DNA of 64,000 nucleotides from Xylogone sp. PMI_703 (taxonomy: Eukaryota > Ascomycota > Leotiomycetes). The stretch covers positions 5,518,001 to 5,582,000 of the forward strand of contig JAJTUQ010000002.1 in NCBI GenBank assembly GCA_021399445.1, given 5' to 3'. Positions 35,750 to 47,352 of this stretch are shown piece after piece; position 1 is the stretch's first letter; every line of letters starts with the position of its first letter. A program made the position numbers and the translations under genes. Below the pieces are notes generated by a model. That model did no database searches. It was not told the origin of the DNA and saw only the letters and a list, made by a program, of their open reading frames with translations.

Positions 35750-36965
35750 TGCAACCGCTGTTGGTCTGACTGTGTGTGACTCCCAGGATTTTGCAAATTG
35801 AAGGATCCAACGACAGTGAGCCGTTTTATGTGAGGTAGATTATTGTTATTTAAGCGGCTCCGCTGCCAAGGTGAGAACTGGGAAGCCTCATTGTCTGCCT
35901 CATCGATCTTGGAAATAACAGACAATGCTTTGCTTCCTGGCGAGCCACTCACAAACCTCCTGAGATATGATGCAGACGCCCCTCACATATTATCTCCACT
36001 CTTTTCATGAGTTTACCAAAGTTTCCTGGACCTCTCAATATATTCGTCATTCCTGGATAGGAAGCTTAGCAGGGATTATCATCGCTCTCTAATTGTTTAC
36101 AGTTTCAAATCCAGGGCTATGCTCTCGCTACGAGACAACTTGGACCATTGTTGGATGTTTAGCAATATGTCCTATCTCATCCAGAGGGCTTCCAAGGGTA
36201 AATTAAGGAATGGACTACAATAATGCCTACATATCTATGGGATCTCGATTTGTTGTTCTGTTATTACAATACTAGCGAGGTCGGAAGGTATCCTGGTAAA
36301 ACCAATTGTATGCATTAGAAAAGCTGTGGGCGCGGAGTTATAACTGGGTTTATGATATTAGATACTGGCTAATCCGAAATTTAACGTAGTGGATTATGTT
36401 CAATTCGATATTACAGGTACATCTTTTTAAGAGCCTATACTTTCCTGGATCCTAGTTTTCTCCTGAAATTTCGTGTTATTATTTGATATAGAAGTGATTG
36501 AAAAGGCAATCTAGTGCCTTGCTAAGGTGAAGTATACATAAACTTGTCAGCGCTCTGGAGAGATATGCCTGGGTTTTAACACATGTCAGTAGCTGACTAG
36601 ATATAATTGGGACTGTTGAGGGCACTCACATATACGCACATTAATTGGACTGCTTTAAATCCTCTTATCATACAGGACCTACGAATAGAGTAGTCTATTA
36701 GCAGCATTAGTTAGGTAGCACTGTAGATTTTTGATAATATAATAACTACACCTAGGTTTATCGATCAAAAGAAATATCCTTGCACATCTCTTATAATCAC
36801 CAAATTGTTTTCCTCAGTGCTTTAGTGCTTGCCACTTTGTTATGGAACAAATGTCTACTCTATATCTATTCCCAAGTATTGATATGATTTAGGCATTATT
36901 TCTGCTTGTCTCGCGAGTAAATGAGGGGAAGAAGTCAATCAAATTAAAGTCAAATTTTGAGTAGT
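35750..36965. other. Gene-poor spacer
   Basis: About 1.2 kb of AT-rich sequence with no recognisable open frame, RNA or repeat. Confidence 0.55.
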
Positions 36966-38069
36966 TTATATCTGTGTACAGTTCCATGTTCCTAACTCAA
37001 CTGAATTCGGCACTGGCGTTGGCGCTCCTCCCAGATTTCCACTGATGAAGACCACAAGAACCGCTGCATATGCTGCTGTTGCCGCAAATATCTGATCCCT
37101 TTTTGCGTTTGTGAGAAATCCAACACACACTGCAAATAAGATAGTCCATCCGCCTAACATTCCCAGCAAAGCAGGTGGATTATGCACGAGATATAGTGAA
37201 GTGATGGAGCCGAAAAGGAGACCTGCTGATAGAACGGAGCTGATTATTGCCACGCACCTCTCCAGGGATCGTCCGGAGATGTAAGCCGAACCTTCGTCCG
37301 AGAATTCACCCTGCAATAAAATTCTGTTAGAAGTGTCGCCTACACACCTAAGGATATAAGGCCGCATACTAACATTAAAGAAACCGCCAAAATAGTTCAA
37401 GATAAACTCGGACAATCGATCCTGATCGGTAAGCACCCGTAGCGCTACCAAATCGTTGGGATCATCAAACATCTTTGCACTACCCCCCCATAGTTGGGGC
37501 CTTGGTTCCATTTTCCTTGAATCTCCTCCTAAGTACCAGTTTCTCATTGCGTTTATTGTCGTGGATGCGGGGGGCCTCGAGTTGAGGAGGGTCTGATGAG
37601 CGACGAGTGCTTCATCTACAATATTCAGCTCTAAGACTTTTTCGCTACTAGGTAGTTCTTGGATAGAGAACTTACGGTAATCTCGTAATTTCTCCTTGAT
37701 CTTCAGTGCAAGCTCAAATCTTGCTGCTTGCTTTGGGTTCGCTTGTTCGTCTTGTCCGTTTCTCTCCGTGGCATATTTTTCAAACTTTCTCCAGTCGCTG
37801 TGGCATTCAATGACGGTGCCGTCTGCCGCAATAAGATCATTTGAATCTAATTTATCCAGTTGTGCTTCAAGTTCGGCAATTTCCGCCTCCTGGAACAGAA
37901 GATTTCTCGCTGAAAGTCTATCAAATCTTCGAAAGATAGTAGTCGTTTTGTCTGGATCGCTCGCGATCTTGTCCGCAACCCTGGGGAAGCCATTTATTGG
38001 AGCGACTCTGGCCTGCTCAACAGCTCTATGCATTTGTGTCTTATCCGGTGAGGGTTGTTTATATTTCAC
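36966..38069 (-). CDS. DUF6594-domain membrane protein
   Basis: Protein of a fungal family of unknown function. Family motifs are visible: GFPRVADKIASDPDKTTTIF, then FRRFDRLSARNLLFQEAEIA, a helical ELEAQLDKLD segment, and a later EKVLELNIVDEALVAHQTLL. The C-terminal third has three hydrophobic segments (about AIISSVLSAGLLFGSITSLY, LLGMLGGWTILFAVCVGFL, FAATAAYAAVLVVFI). The continuous frame predicts 367 residues. It contains a 63-nt stretch with a good donor and acceptor (GTTAGT...TTGCAG), a CTAAC branch site and no stop, located between GGFFN and GEFSDEGSAY. Family members lack this stretch as far as I recall, so the real protein is probably 346 residues. The adjacent retropepsin-like gene is divergent, 332 bases away. 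Confidence 0.8.
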   Translation of the reverse strand: MKYKQPSPDKTQMHRAVEQARVAPINGFPRVADKIASDPDKTTTIFRRFDRLSARNLLFQEAEIAELEAQLDKLDSNDLIAADGTVIECHSDWRKFEKYATERNGQDEQANPKQAARFELALKIKEKLRDYRKFSIQELPSSEKVLELNIVDEALVAHQTLLNSRPPASTTINAMRNWYLGGDSRKMEPRPQLWGGSAKMFDDPNDLVALRVLTDQDRLSEFILNYFGGFFNVSMRPYILRCVGDTSNRILLQGEFSDEGSAYISGRSLERCVAIISSVLSAGLLFGSITSLYLVHNPPALLGMLGGWTILFAVCVGFLTNAKRDQIFAATAAYAAVLVVFISGNLGGAPTPVPNSVELGTWNCTQI

Positions 38070-38401
38070 TAGAGGAGAGGATCTGTTGTGATGATGGAGG
38101 AGGGGCAGCTTATTTCTTGGTGACTGTTAACCTCGAGCCAGCCTCGGTTCTGCCTTGCAGGGCGCCATCGACGCCCAGCTGTGCTGGTCTTCGCAATGAA
38201 TTTACCGAAACTTAAAACAGTCAGTTTTCAGTAAGTCTTATCTCTCCTCCTCTTTCAGCTATCCTTAGGCGTTCCTTTCTTTCCCTAGATGACTAAAAAC
38301 TGTCGCTGGTTCTCCCCTATCTTACCATCCTAATCCTTGAGTCGAAAGCCAGCCGTATCGCCCAATATTGCCGCTGAAGCTGGCGCACAATTTTGGCCAT
38401 A
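38070..38401. other. Short divergent promoter region
   Basis: 332 bases between the divergent DUF6594 and retropepsin-like genes. No defined element was recognised. The open frame on the minus strand at 38322-38582 is a shadow of the plus-strand gene. Confidence 0.6.
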
Positions 38402-40524
38402 ATGCCGAATCATCAATCCAGTAACGTTGAACAGGAAGCCTTGGACCAAGTTCAGCATCTGGGAGGTCTTGAAAGTATAGGGCTGCCACATGGTGTGAGA
38501 GATATCGGTTCGTATTCCGCGCAGAGCTCAGGTTGGAACAAGCTTGCAAAGAATAATAGAAGGCCAGCGGGTTCGAGATCATCTTTTAAAGCATCCCATC
38601 CTCTACGACATCCGTGGATAAAGCCAAATTCAGTACCACACGGGGCGGCTTTACTTGTAGATGGCTTCACACAAGATGAACTCGACTACTCTGGCCCAGA
38701 TGCCAGGACGCGAGGATTGTTGTCAAAGGAGCAAGACACATCCCCCAATTATCCAAGCCTCGTGTCAAAACCCAGCCCGTCTCAGCACAAGAACAAATTT
38801 GCACGGCCGCCGAAAACTCCGCCTCAGGTTATGATTTCCAAACCATCGAAGATGCAAACCACAGATGATTTCGCATCTAGTCCGCAAGCCGCTACCCAAG
38901 GTCTCCCACAGGAGTCGAAAGAACCTTATGATATGACTCCACAACGGAAGACAATACCAACCTCATATAAGGAACTGGTTGAAGGAGTGAAAAAAATATG
39001 TACGCATGCTCCCGATTCACTTTCCACTTGTTACCCAGCAAAATATTAACCCTACAAATTATAGATGCCAGTCTACTCGAAGCCGAAAAGAATTGTATTG
39101 CAGCCGAGGAGAAGTGTAAAGAGATCGAAAGCAAGTATATAAAGATCGACCGAGTGGATGTGGATTCTTTTACTCGACACAAATTCGATGAGTGTCGGCA
39201 GATTCTTATGTCCGGCATCGATTTGCCTCTTGACATCTACCCCCGCCACCATCCCAGTACCAGACGGAAGTTAAACCATACGGATACACACCCTGCCAGA
39301 ACCTGATTGCCACGATATCCTTCTAGATTGAAAAGACAAAGCCGGGCTTGGTGTCAAGCAGAGCCCTTCCCAGTGTCACCGAGTGCAAAGCCGCAAGAAA
39401 ATAAACGAAAGGTGCTTCGTATTCATATCAATGGTAAAGAACATCTTTGTTGTCCCGACTCCGGCTCATCTAAAAATATCATATCCAAGGCTTTCGCCAG
39501 TGGAAAAAGGCTCAAAATTCATCAACAGTCCAAAGATATAAAGCGTTTTCAAATGGGCAGCGGAAAGAATGTCTGGTCAGTCGGAAGAGTCTACCTTCAT
39601 ATCAAAATACCAGGACTTCCTTTCAAATGGAAGAAGCGGTCGTTTTACGTTCTAGAGGGTTGTCCTGTGCCAATCGTTATTGGGATGCCGCTCTTGGGGA
39701 AGGCAGAGATCCATACTAAGAATCGACATCTGCTTGAGACCTGCCCAGCAGACTGGAGTAATATCTCTCAATTCTTGTGGATTGGATCTCCTCGTAATAG
39801 ATTGAACTGTTCACTTGGTGGGCACGATTTGGTGGCAATTGCTGATACTGGCAGTGATTTGAATCTCATGTCACTAGAATGTGCAAAGAAAAAGAGATTT
39901 GACATCGACACTCGCCCAGAGGTTCGAAGACGAGTACGGGTTGGAGATGGTACCGAGGTGGAAACTATCGGTCGGGTTTACATATATAATATGGAATTTG
40001 ACTGGAGAAAGCCAGAAACCTCTTTCCTGGAAGCGGCGCTATCAACTACTTCTACCCCCTTTTCACCCTCCACTCTCGATGAGAGCAACACATTGTCCCA
40101 AGTCAGAACCGATAGCGAAGAAATTATAGTCTTCGATGTCATCAAAGGCCTGCCTAGTGATATAGTTTTCGGTCGAGATCTCCTTGAGGCCACTGATGCC
40201 TTCAACCGCTGTCCTGATCTTCTCGGAAGATCACGAAATGATAGGAATAATGACTACGAGTTCAATGTATTCATCGACCGAGGACCCCTCTTTTCCCGTC
40301 CAAGATTTCTACGACGCAGACGAGAAGAAGCAGTTGCTGCTCCAGAAACGAAAGAGCAACATGATGACAAGAAATGGGCAGAATTCTGTCGACGCACGCA
40401 AGAGGAGGACAGGATCGTGTCACTACCTCAAGATGAACAAACAGGAGCCCGGGAAATAGAGCAAGCAAAGATACAAGCTTGGAATGAACTTCATGTTAAT
40501 TGCGCTCATTGTAGCCCTGTTTAA
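38402..40524 (+). CDS. Protein with two retropepsin-like aspartyl protease domains
   Basis: Three exons (38402-38999, 39065-39269, 39327-40524) form one frame of about 667 residues. The N-terminal 200 residues are disordered and Ser/Pro/Lys-rich. Exon 2 encodes a charged helical segment (LLEAEKNCIAAEEKCKEIES). The C-terminal 400 residues hold two tandem retropepsin-type modules. The first has CPDSGSSKNIIS with a later VPIVIGMPLLG, the second IADTGSDLNLMS with SDIVFGRDLL. Each has a catalytic-type Asp (DSGS, DTGS) and the hydrophobic-hydrophobic-G flap-end motif. No reverse transcriptase, integrase or long terminal repeat is nearby, so this looks like a host gene derived from, or similar to, a retroelement protease. 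The second intron (57 nt) removes an in-frame TGA at 39304-39306. Function unknown. Confidence 0.75.
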
Positions 40525-42051
40525 GATATTTGAGTCGGCTACTAATCGTATATCGAGTTAAGGATATCTATAGAAGTTACTTGCGAATTAACGATTTCTT
40601 ATAGGCAACTAATAACAACCTCGAAATTTAACTCAGTTGGCCCTTCTGGAGCAGTCTGTAGTTGTCCCGAGCTTATTACTACTACTAGGCTTTTGGAAGA
40701 AAGAGATAGGCTTATCGGAGGCTTTCGATATTATATTTATGACGGGCTAGAACGAGACGGAGACGAGTCTGTTGCAAATAAAGCCAGTCTTGGCTAGATC
40801 AGACATGAAAGATTTAAAGATACTGGGTATAGCTAATTACTGAATCGTAGTATTAGATATGCAACGGGAACTAAATATATGCCTACCGTATAGGACCCGT
40901 TTCAGCCGTTAATTTACTTATTTATATCTCTATCTCTACCATATGTATTGCCGTATGATCGGGGTGTCTTAGCATCGCAAGAAAAGGCACTCTAGCCTGC
41001 CTTAAGGGTATTCTTTAATACCAATGCCGTGCTTCGTTATAAATATATTTGATTTAATTACTTTCAAACTCACTACTGTCCTTAATTTATAGTAGTAGAT
41101 TTAAAAGAAAAACGCAGTGAGCGAGTACCGCGACGTGAGAGTAACTGATGTCCAGGCAAGGAGGCAGTACCAACCCACTACGTTGGACAGGAGGCTGGTT
41201 GACCACACTAAGAATTTGGGGGCTCTTAGATAGAACTTGGAGAACCATGAATGAAATCGAGATACGATAGAAATCGAATCTGAGGCTTAGGGAATGGAAA
41301 AGAGCGAGATACTCCGTATACAAGGGCATGTTGGATGTACGAATGTACGAGGTGTAACATAGTAGACGAATGGTACGATAAATTGGAGCTTCAAGCTTTT
41401 GATCCCATCATTTCTAGGATATGTCTTTACAAGTACGAACCTATTTACCAGTAATTATGGTACGGCGTTTCCAAGTCTCAAGGGGCGCATGTGCTTAGGC
41501 CATAATGTTCGGGTGGTACAAACGCGAGGATATCTTCTAAGGGCACTTAGCTATCGACGCCACATATCAAAGAATCTCATGATTTCTGCCCCATCCACTT
41601 TACGGCAGAAGGTACGGGGCGGGAAGCTGTAGTTGGGCAAGCAAGAGGATTGGAGGAAGACAAATTTTACGAGTACGATGACACGCGTATCACGGATTTT
41701 GCATGGCTCAAGCCGTATTGAAGTGCGAATACGGTAGATACGGGTAACCGAATACGGCTACGACTACGAAGCAAATCAACGCGCTGCTTCAACGACGTTT
41801 CCCCAAACATTGCCTGGACATATTCCGCTGCTACTAACCGCTGACGGCATTGGATATCAAATGGAAATGATGCGGCCCGAACAGTGGTATCTATGGGGCT
41901 CCTGCTTTTACTATATGCTAAAAGCAATGGTAAAAGCAATAATAAAAGCTAGGTTTCATCTCTCTCCAGTTAAAATCCATCATTTTGTTTCCCGCGCTCT
42001 TTCCTATGCTATTCTTTGTATTCGTTTGCGTACCTTCTTTTCATCTCGGTC
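40525..42051. other. Spacer with possible repeat relics; ABC transporter promoter
   Basis: About 1.5 kb. The first 500 bases are rich in TA and CTAG-like steps with dense stops, compatible with mutated repeat DNA. The later part carries TACTCCGTA (41310-41318) and a cluster of CGG triplets (41732-41757, including CGGGTAACCG). No CGG-N7-CCG site was found here. A short repeated AAAAGCAATGGTAAAAGCAATAATAAAAGC tract (three AAAGC-A units, about 41919-41950) lies about 110 bases before the transporter start. Confidence 0.5.
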
Positions 42052-45000
42052 ATGTCTCCTCCATCGACCCTCGTACAAGCCGGCAATGGTCGTATTGAGT
42101 CAACACGTGATACTAAAGTCTCGACTACACCTCTCTCAGGAGATGGAGCTCAAAAGATAACCAAGCCAGAAAGCGGTAGCGCTGATGAGAAATCGGCAAT
42201 TGGGGAGAGCTGTCCTCCTGAGTCTTTTCTATTTCAAGACAAACACAAATCGGATATACTTTCTCCCAGATCAGAAGCCCATATCAAAGGCTTGGCTCGG
42301 ACTTTCTCGAACTTGTCAAGGCATTCGCGGTCTGCTACTCGATCTGCTAACCCTATCTTAGATAATGATGATCCAGCACTGGATCCCAACTCTCCCAAGT
42401 TTGATATAGAGTTTTGGCTCAAGACATATTTATCAATCATATCTGAAGACCACGAAAGATATCCCCAGCGAACAGCGGGTGTTTCTTTCCAGGGCTTGAC
42501 CGTTTATGGATTCGGTCAGGACACTGACTATCAAAAGAATGTCTTTAATATATTTCTAGCGGGCTTTCAGAAAGTCCAGGGATTGTTTCGAGCCAAAAGA
42601 AGATTTTCGATTCTGAAAAACTTTGATGGGTTAATACGTCCAGGAGAGATGTGTGTTGTGCTTGGTCGACCGGGGAGGTGAGAGCGGCTACTCGGATAGT
42701 GATAACTTGACACACTAATTCTGTGAAGTGGTGTATCAACCCTTTTGAAGACTATTGCTGGACAGACTTATAGTCTCTCAGTTGACGAGAACACCGCCTT
42801 CAACTATCAGGGTAAGAATGGCCACCGTTGTCTGCTCCCTTCATTCGCCTCCACTCACTAATCAATTTTATTCAGGAATACCTCGACATTTGATGCGAAG
42901 CCATTTTCGAGGCGAGGTAGTGTATCAGGCTGAGTCTGATGTCCACTTTCCCCATTTAACTGTTGGCCAGACACTGCTATTCGCGTCTTTAGCTCGCACT
43001 CCAAAGAATCGCTTACCAGGTATGTCCCGTCAGGTGTACGCTCAACATTTCCGAGATGTAGTCATGGCCATCCTCGGACTTTCACACACGGTGGATACGA
43101 AGTTGGGTAATGACTATATTAGAGGCGTTAGTGGTGGTGAGCGGAAGCGAGTTAGTATCGCCGAAGTCATGCTATGTAAAAGCCCTCTTCAGTGTTGGGA
43201 TAATAGTACGAGGGGTTTGGATAGTGCCACTGCGTTACAGTTTGTGAAGATGCTACGCTTATCTACTGATCTAACTAACTCAACTGCACTTGTTGCCATA
43301 TATCAAGCCTCGCAAGATGCTTATGAGGTAAGCCAGATATTTTACATTTATACTCTGATCCTTTCGTTAACCCATATTTACAGAAATTCGATAAAGTTAC
43401 AGTTCTATACGAAGGTCGACAAATATACTTTGGGAAAGCTAGCAGTGCCAAGGAATACTTCACGAAAATGGGATATCATTGTCCGGATCGCCAGACTACC
43501 AGCGATTTTTTAACATCACTGACAAATCCAGAGGAACGGATTGTTGAGCCAGGTTTTGAAAATGCCGTCCCTCGTACTCCAGATGAGTTTGCCGAAGTGT
43601 GGAAGCATAGCGATGCGCGAAAAGAGCTCCTTAATGATATTGCCAATTTTGAAAACGACTTTCCTCTAGGCGGCTCACAGCTTGACTCCTTTATTACTTC
43701 GAGAAAAGCGCAACAACCATCATTGATGTCAGCAATAATGATATCCTTAAAGTGTAGACCTATAATTAACTGCTGTACAGGCGTTCCACATCCCCATATA
43801 CCATATCAGTTCCAATGCAAATTAAGCTTTGTATGATACGAGGATTCCAGAGGTTATATGCAGAGAGCGGCTTTGCAATCATTACTATTGGAGGTAATTT
43901 CCTCATGTCCCTAGTTTTAGGAAGTATCTTCTTCAACTTGCCACCCGATACCTCAAGTTTCTTTGGCAGAGGAACTTTGCTGTTCTTTGCTATCCTGTTC
44001 AATGCTCTTAGTAGTGCACTTGAGGTACGCAACAACTTATTTTCAATTATTTATATGCGATGTCTCTTCTAACTGCTTTAGATTCTTCCTCTATACGTTC
44101 AACGGCCTATTGTTGAGAAGCATAAGATGTATGCCTTATATCATCCATTTGCAGAAGCAATATCCTCCATGATCTGTGACCTCCCGACTAAGGTTATCTC
44201 AACGCTAGCTTTCAATGTGCCGCTCTACTTTATGACAAATCTTCGACGAGAAGTCAATTCATTCTTTGTGTTTTTGCTTTTTGCGTTTAGCTGTACGCTC
44301 GCTATGTCGATGATCTTCAGAACGATTGGACAAATGTCTCGAACTTTGTCTCAAGCTATGACACCGTTAGCGATATTCCTTCTTGGATTGGTAATTTACG
44401 CGGGTTATGTACTTCCAATCCCAAGTATGCAAGGTTGGCTCCGCTGGATCAATCGAATTAATCCTATATCTTATGCTTTTGAAAGTATTATGGTCAACGA
44501 ATATCACCACAGAAGGTTTCCTTGCGTTCAATTTATCCCGGCAGGTCCACCTTATGTGAACGCTACCGGGCTTGAACGGACTTGTATAACTCCGGGGGCT
44601 CTTCCTGGCGCTGATTTTGTTGACGGAGACATATATGTTGGGGCTGACTACAGATATCATTATTCTCATATATGGAGGTACGTTACTCAACTTCACCCAC
44701 TCTTAAGCAAAGTGGCCACTAAATTATATCTAGGAATCTTGGGATCCTCTTTGTATTCATGGTCTTCTTTGCTGCCATTGCTCTTCTTCTTTCTGAGTAT
44801 GTGTCATTTGATCGCGCAAAGGGCGAAGTCTTGGTGTTCCGTCGTGGACATCATAAAATGACCCTTGAGAGAGTGACCGACGAAGAATCCCAGCAAATCC
44901 GCCCAGGAATACAACAGAACTCCCCAGGTGAGGATCAAATGGAAGAATCAAATTCAAATGCCAGATTACAATGTCAAACTTCCATTTTCCATTGGGAAGA

Positions 45001-47151
45001 TGTTTGCTATAATATATGGATCAAAGGAAAAAGGAGGACTATTCTAGACCATGTCGATGGATGGGTGAAACCAGGTACCTTGACTGCATTAATGGTGAAG
45101 CGTGTCCCAATCCAATATTTGACCTATACTGACATTATAGGGCGTGACTGGCGCTGGAAAAACTACTCTGTTAGATGTACTTGCTTCCCGAGTCAACGTC
45201 GGCGTAGTTACTGGGGACGTGATGGTAGACGGCCATCCCAGAGACAGCTCTTTCCAACGAAAAACTGGATATGTTCAGCAGCAGGATATTCACCTGGCTA
45301 CGTCAACAGTGCGAGAAGCTCTAAGGTTTAGTGCGTCCATCCGGCAGCCCATGTCCGCTCCCGAAGAAGAGAAGTATAAATATGTCGAAGAGGTTATTAA
45401 GCTGCTTCAAATGGAAAATTATGCCGAGGCAGTAGTAGGAATACCTGGTGAAGGTGAGTAATTCCTCGCTTCAGTGCTTGAATTTACCCCTAATCGTGGC
45501 CCTTTTAGGTCTTAATGTTGAACAACGTAAGCGTCTCACAATTGGTGTCGAATTGGCTGCTAAGCCAGATCTCCTTCTATTTCTTGACGAACCTACTTCT
45601 GGTCTTGATAGCCAAACGGCTTGGTCCATATGTGCTCTTATTAGGAAATTGGCAAATAATGGTCAGGCTATTTTATGCACAATTCATCAGCCTTCCGCCA
45701 TTCTATTTCAACAATTTGATCGGCTTTTACTGCTCGCCAAGGGCGGAAAGACGGTCTATTTTGGCGAGATTGGGCATGATTCAAAGACAATAATCCATTA
45801 CTTCGAGAGGAACGGTGCACGCCATATTGATCCCACGGAAAACCCCGCTGAATGGATCCTAGAGGTTATTGGAGCAGCACCTGGCGTACGTATCGACCAA
45901 GATTGGTCACAAACTTGGAGAGACATTGGGGAGTACACTAGAGTCAAAGAACAGCTCGCATCTATGCGGAGAGAGCTTGCAGCACATGCTTCCACAAACA
46001 TTGACTCTACAGCTTCGCAATCTTATGCCGCACCTTTCCATTTCCAGCTCATCAAATGCACGCAAAGGGCTTTCCAGCAATACTGGCGTACTCCCTCATA
46101 TATCTGGGCAAAATTATCTCTCTGCGGAGCATCGGTAAGCACACGCTTTAACTCCCCACCCGTTGCAAACTAATAAGAGTACTAGAGCTTGTTCATTGGA
46201 CTCTCATTCCTCAACTCTGAAGTATCGCTTCAAGGCTTACAGAATCAGATGTTCTCAATATTTATGTTGATGGTTATATTTGCTTTTCTTGCTTATCAGG
46301 CCATGCCTAATTTCATAGCCCAGCGCGAATTATATGAGGCCAGAGAACGTCCATCAAAGACATACTCTTGGAAGGCATTCATGTTTGCTAATATATTGGT
46401 GGAGATTCCGTGGAACGCCCTTGCGTCAATTCTGATCTTTTTCCCGCTATACTACCCAATTGGCATGTACCGCAACGCTATTCCAACAGATACTGTCACT
46501 GAGCGTGGTGGACTAATGTTCCTCTTGGTATTGAGCTTTATGTTATTTGCTTCTACCTTTACAAGCATGGTAATTGCAGGAGTCGCTTCCGCAGAGATTG
46601 GCGCTATTATTGCACTGATCCTTTTCGCTCTCTCCCTGGTATTCTGCGGGTATGCGAGCTCCTTATCAGAAATACATATTAATGGCATATGAAATATACG
46701 CTAATCTACGTCTTGTAGTGTTCTAGCTACTCCAACTGTCCTGCCCGGTTTCTGGATATTCATGTACAGGGTCTCTCCTTTTACCTACCTGGTCAGCGCA
46801 CTTCTTTCCGTCGGAGTTGCCAACAACGAAGTGAAATGCGCTCCGCTCGAATTACTAACTCTAAACCCTCCGAGTGGACAAACATGCGGCCAATACTTGA
46901 ATCCGTTTGCTGAAGTTGCTGGTGGTGTAGTTTACAATCCATCTGCAGCTGAGAGATGCCAATACTGCAGTATGGCAAGCACAAACACGTTCCTAGCATC
47001 GGTATTTTCATTCTATGACCAGAGATGGAGAAATTTCGGACTCATGTGGGTTTATATTAACTTCAATGCTTTTGCTGCGGTTATGATATATTGGCTGGCT
47101 CGCGTTCCCCGGAAAAGTGCTTTGAGCGTTATTCGGGAAGCTCTAGGGTGA
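42052..47151 (+). CDS. PDR-type (ABCG) full-size ABC transporter
   Basis: Plasma-membrane drug-efflux type pump of about 1,500 residues in about eleven exons, with order (NBD-TMD)x2. NBD1 has Walker [13 protein letters not shown], signature [10 protein letters not shown] and Walker [14 protein letters not shown]2 has Walker [32 protein letters not shown] and [15 protein letters not shown]. Membrane domains include the typical [31 protein letters not shown] and [17 protein letters not shown] segments, and the late cysteine-rich extracellular loop ([17 protein letters not shown]). In fungal PDR proteins the Walker A lysine of NBD1 is usually cysteine; here it is valine. NBD1 is thus degenerate as normal for the family, but with an unusual residue. 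One exon junction uses a GTCAGC donor near 43720. The gene lies at the left edge of the 42-59 kb cluster and may export its substrate or a toxic phenolic. Confidence 0.9.
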
Positions 47152-47352
47152 TTTAAGAGAAACTAAGTCGGAACATGATGTCGGTGAGAGATTTGAGACG
47201 GGAGATCTAAGTTTAAAATTGGCTTTGTCTTATTTACCATTCTTTATACCCCTTATTAAGATAATTGAGAAGTAAGTTGATTATTTATATTTTTTGTTTA
47301 AAGGGTTTAAAAAAACTACTTCAAGTGAACACAACCAGAGTAAGCATAGCAA

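Noticed and set aside
39304..39306. In-frame TGA between two open frames of the retropepsin-like gene, suggesting retroelement-style stop-codon read-through
   Set aside because: A 57-nt GT-AG intron (39270-39326) spans the stop, keeps the frame and joins STRRK to LKRQSRAW; ordinary splicing explains it.
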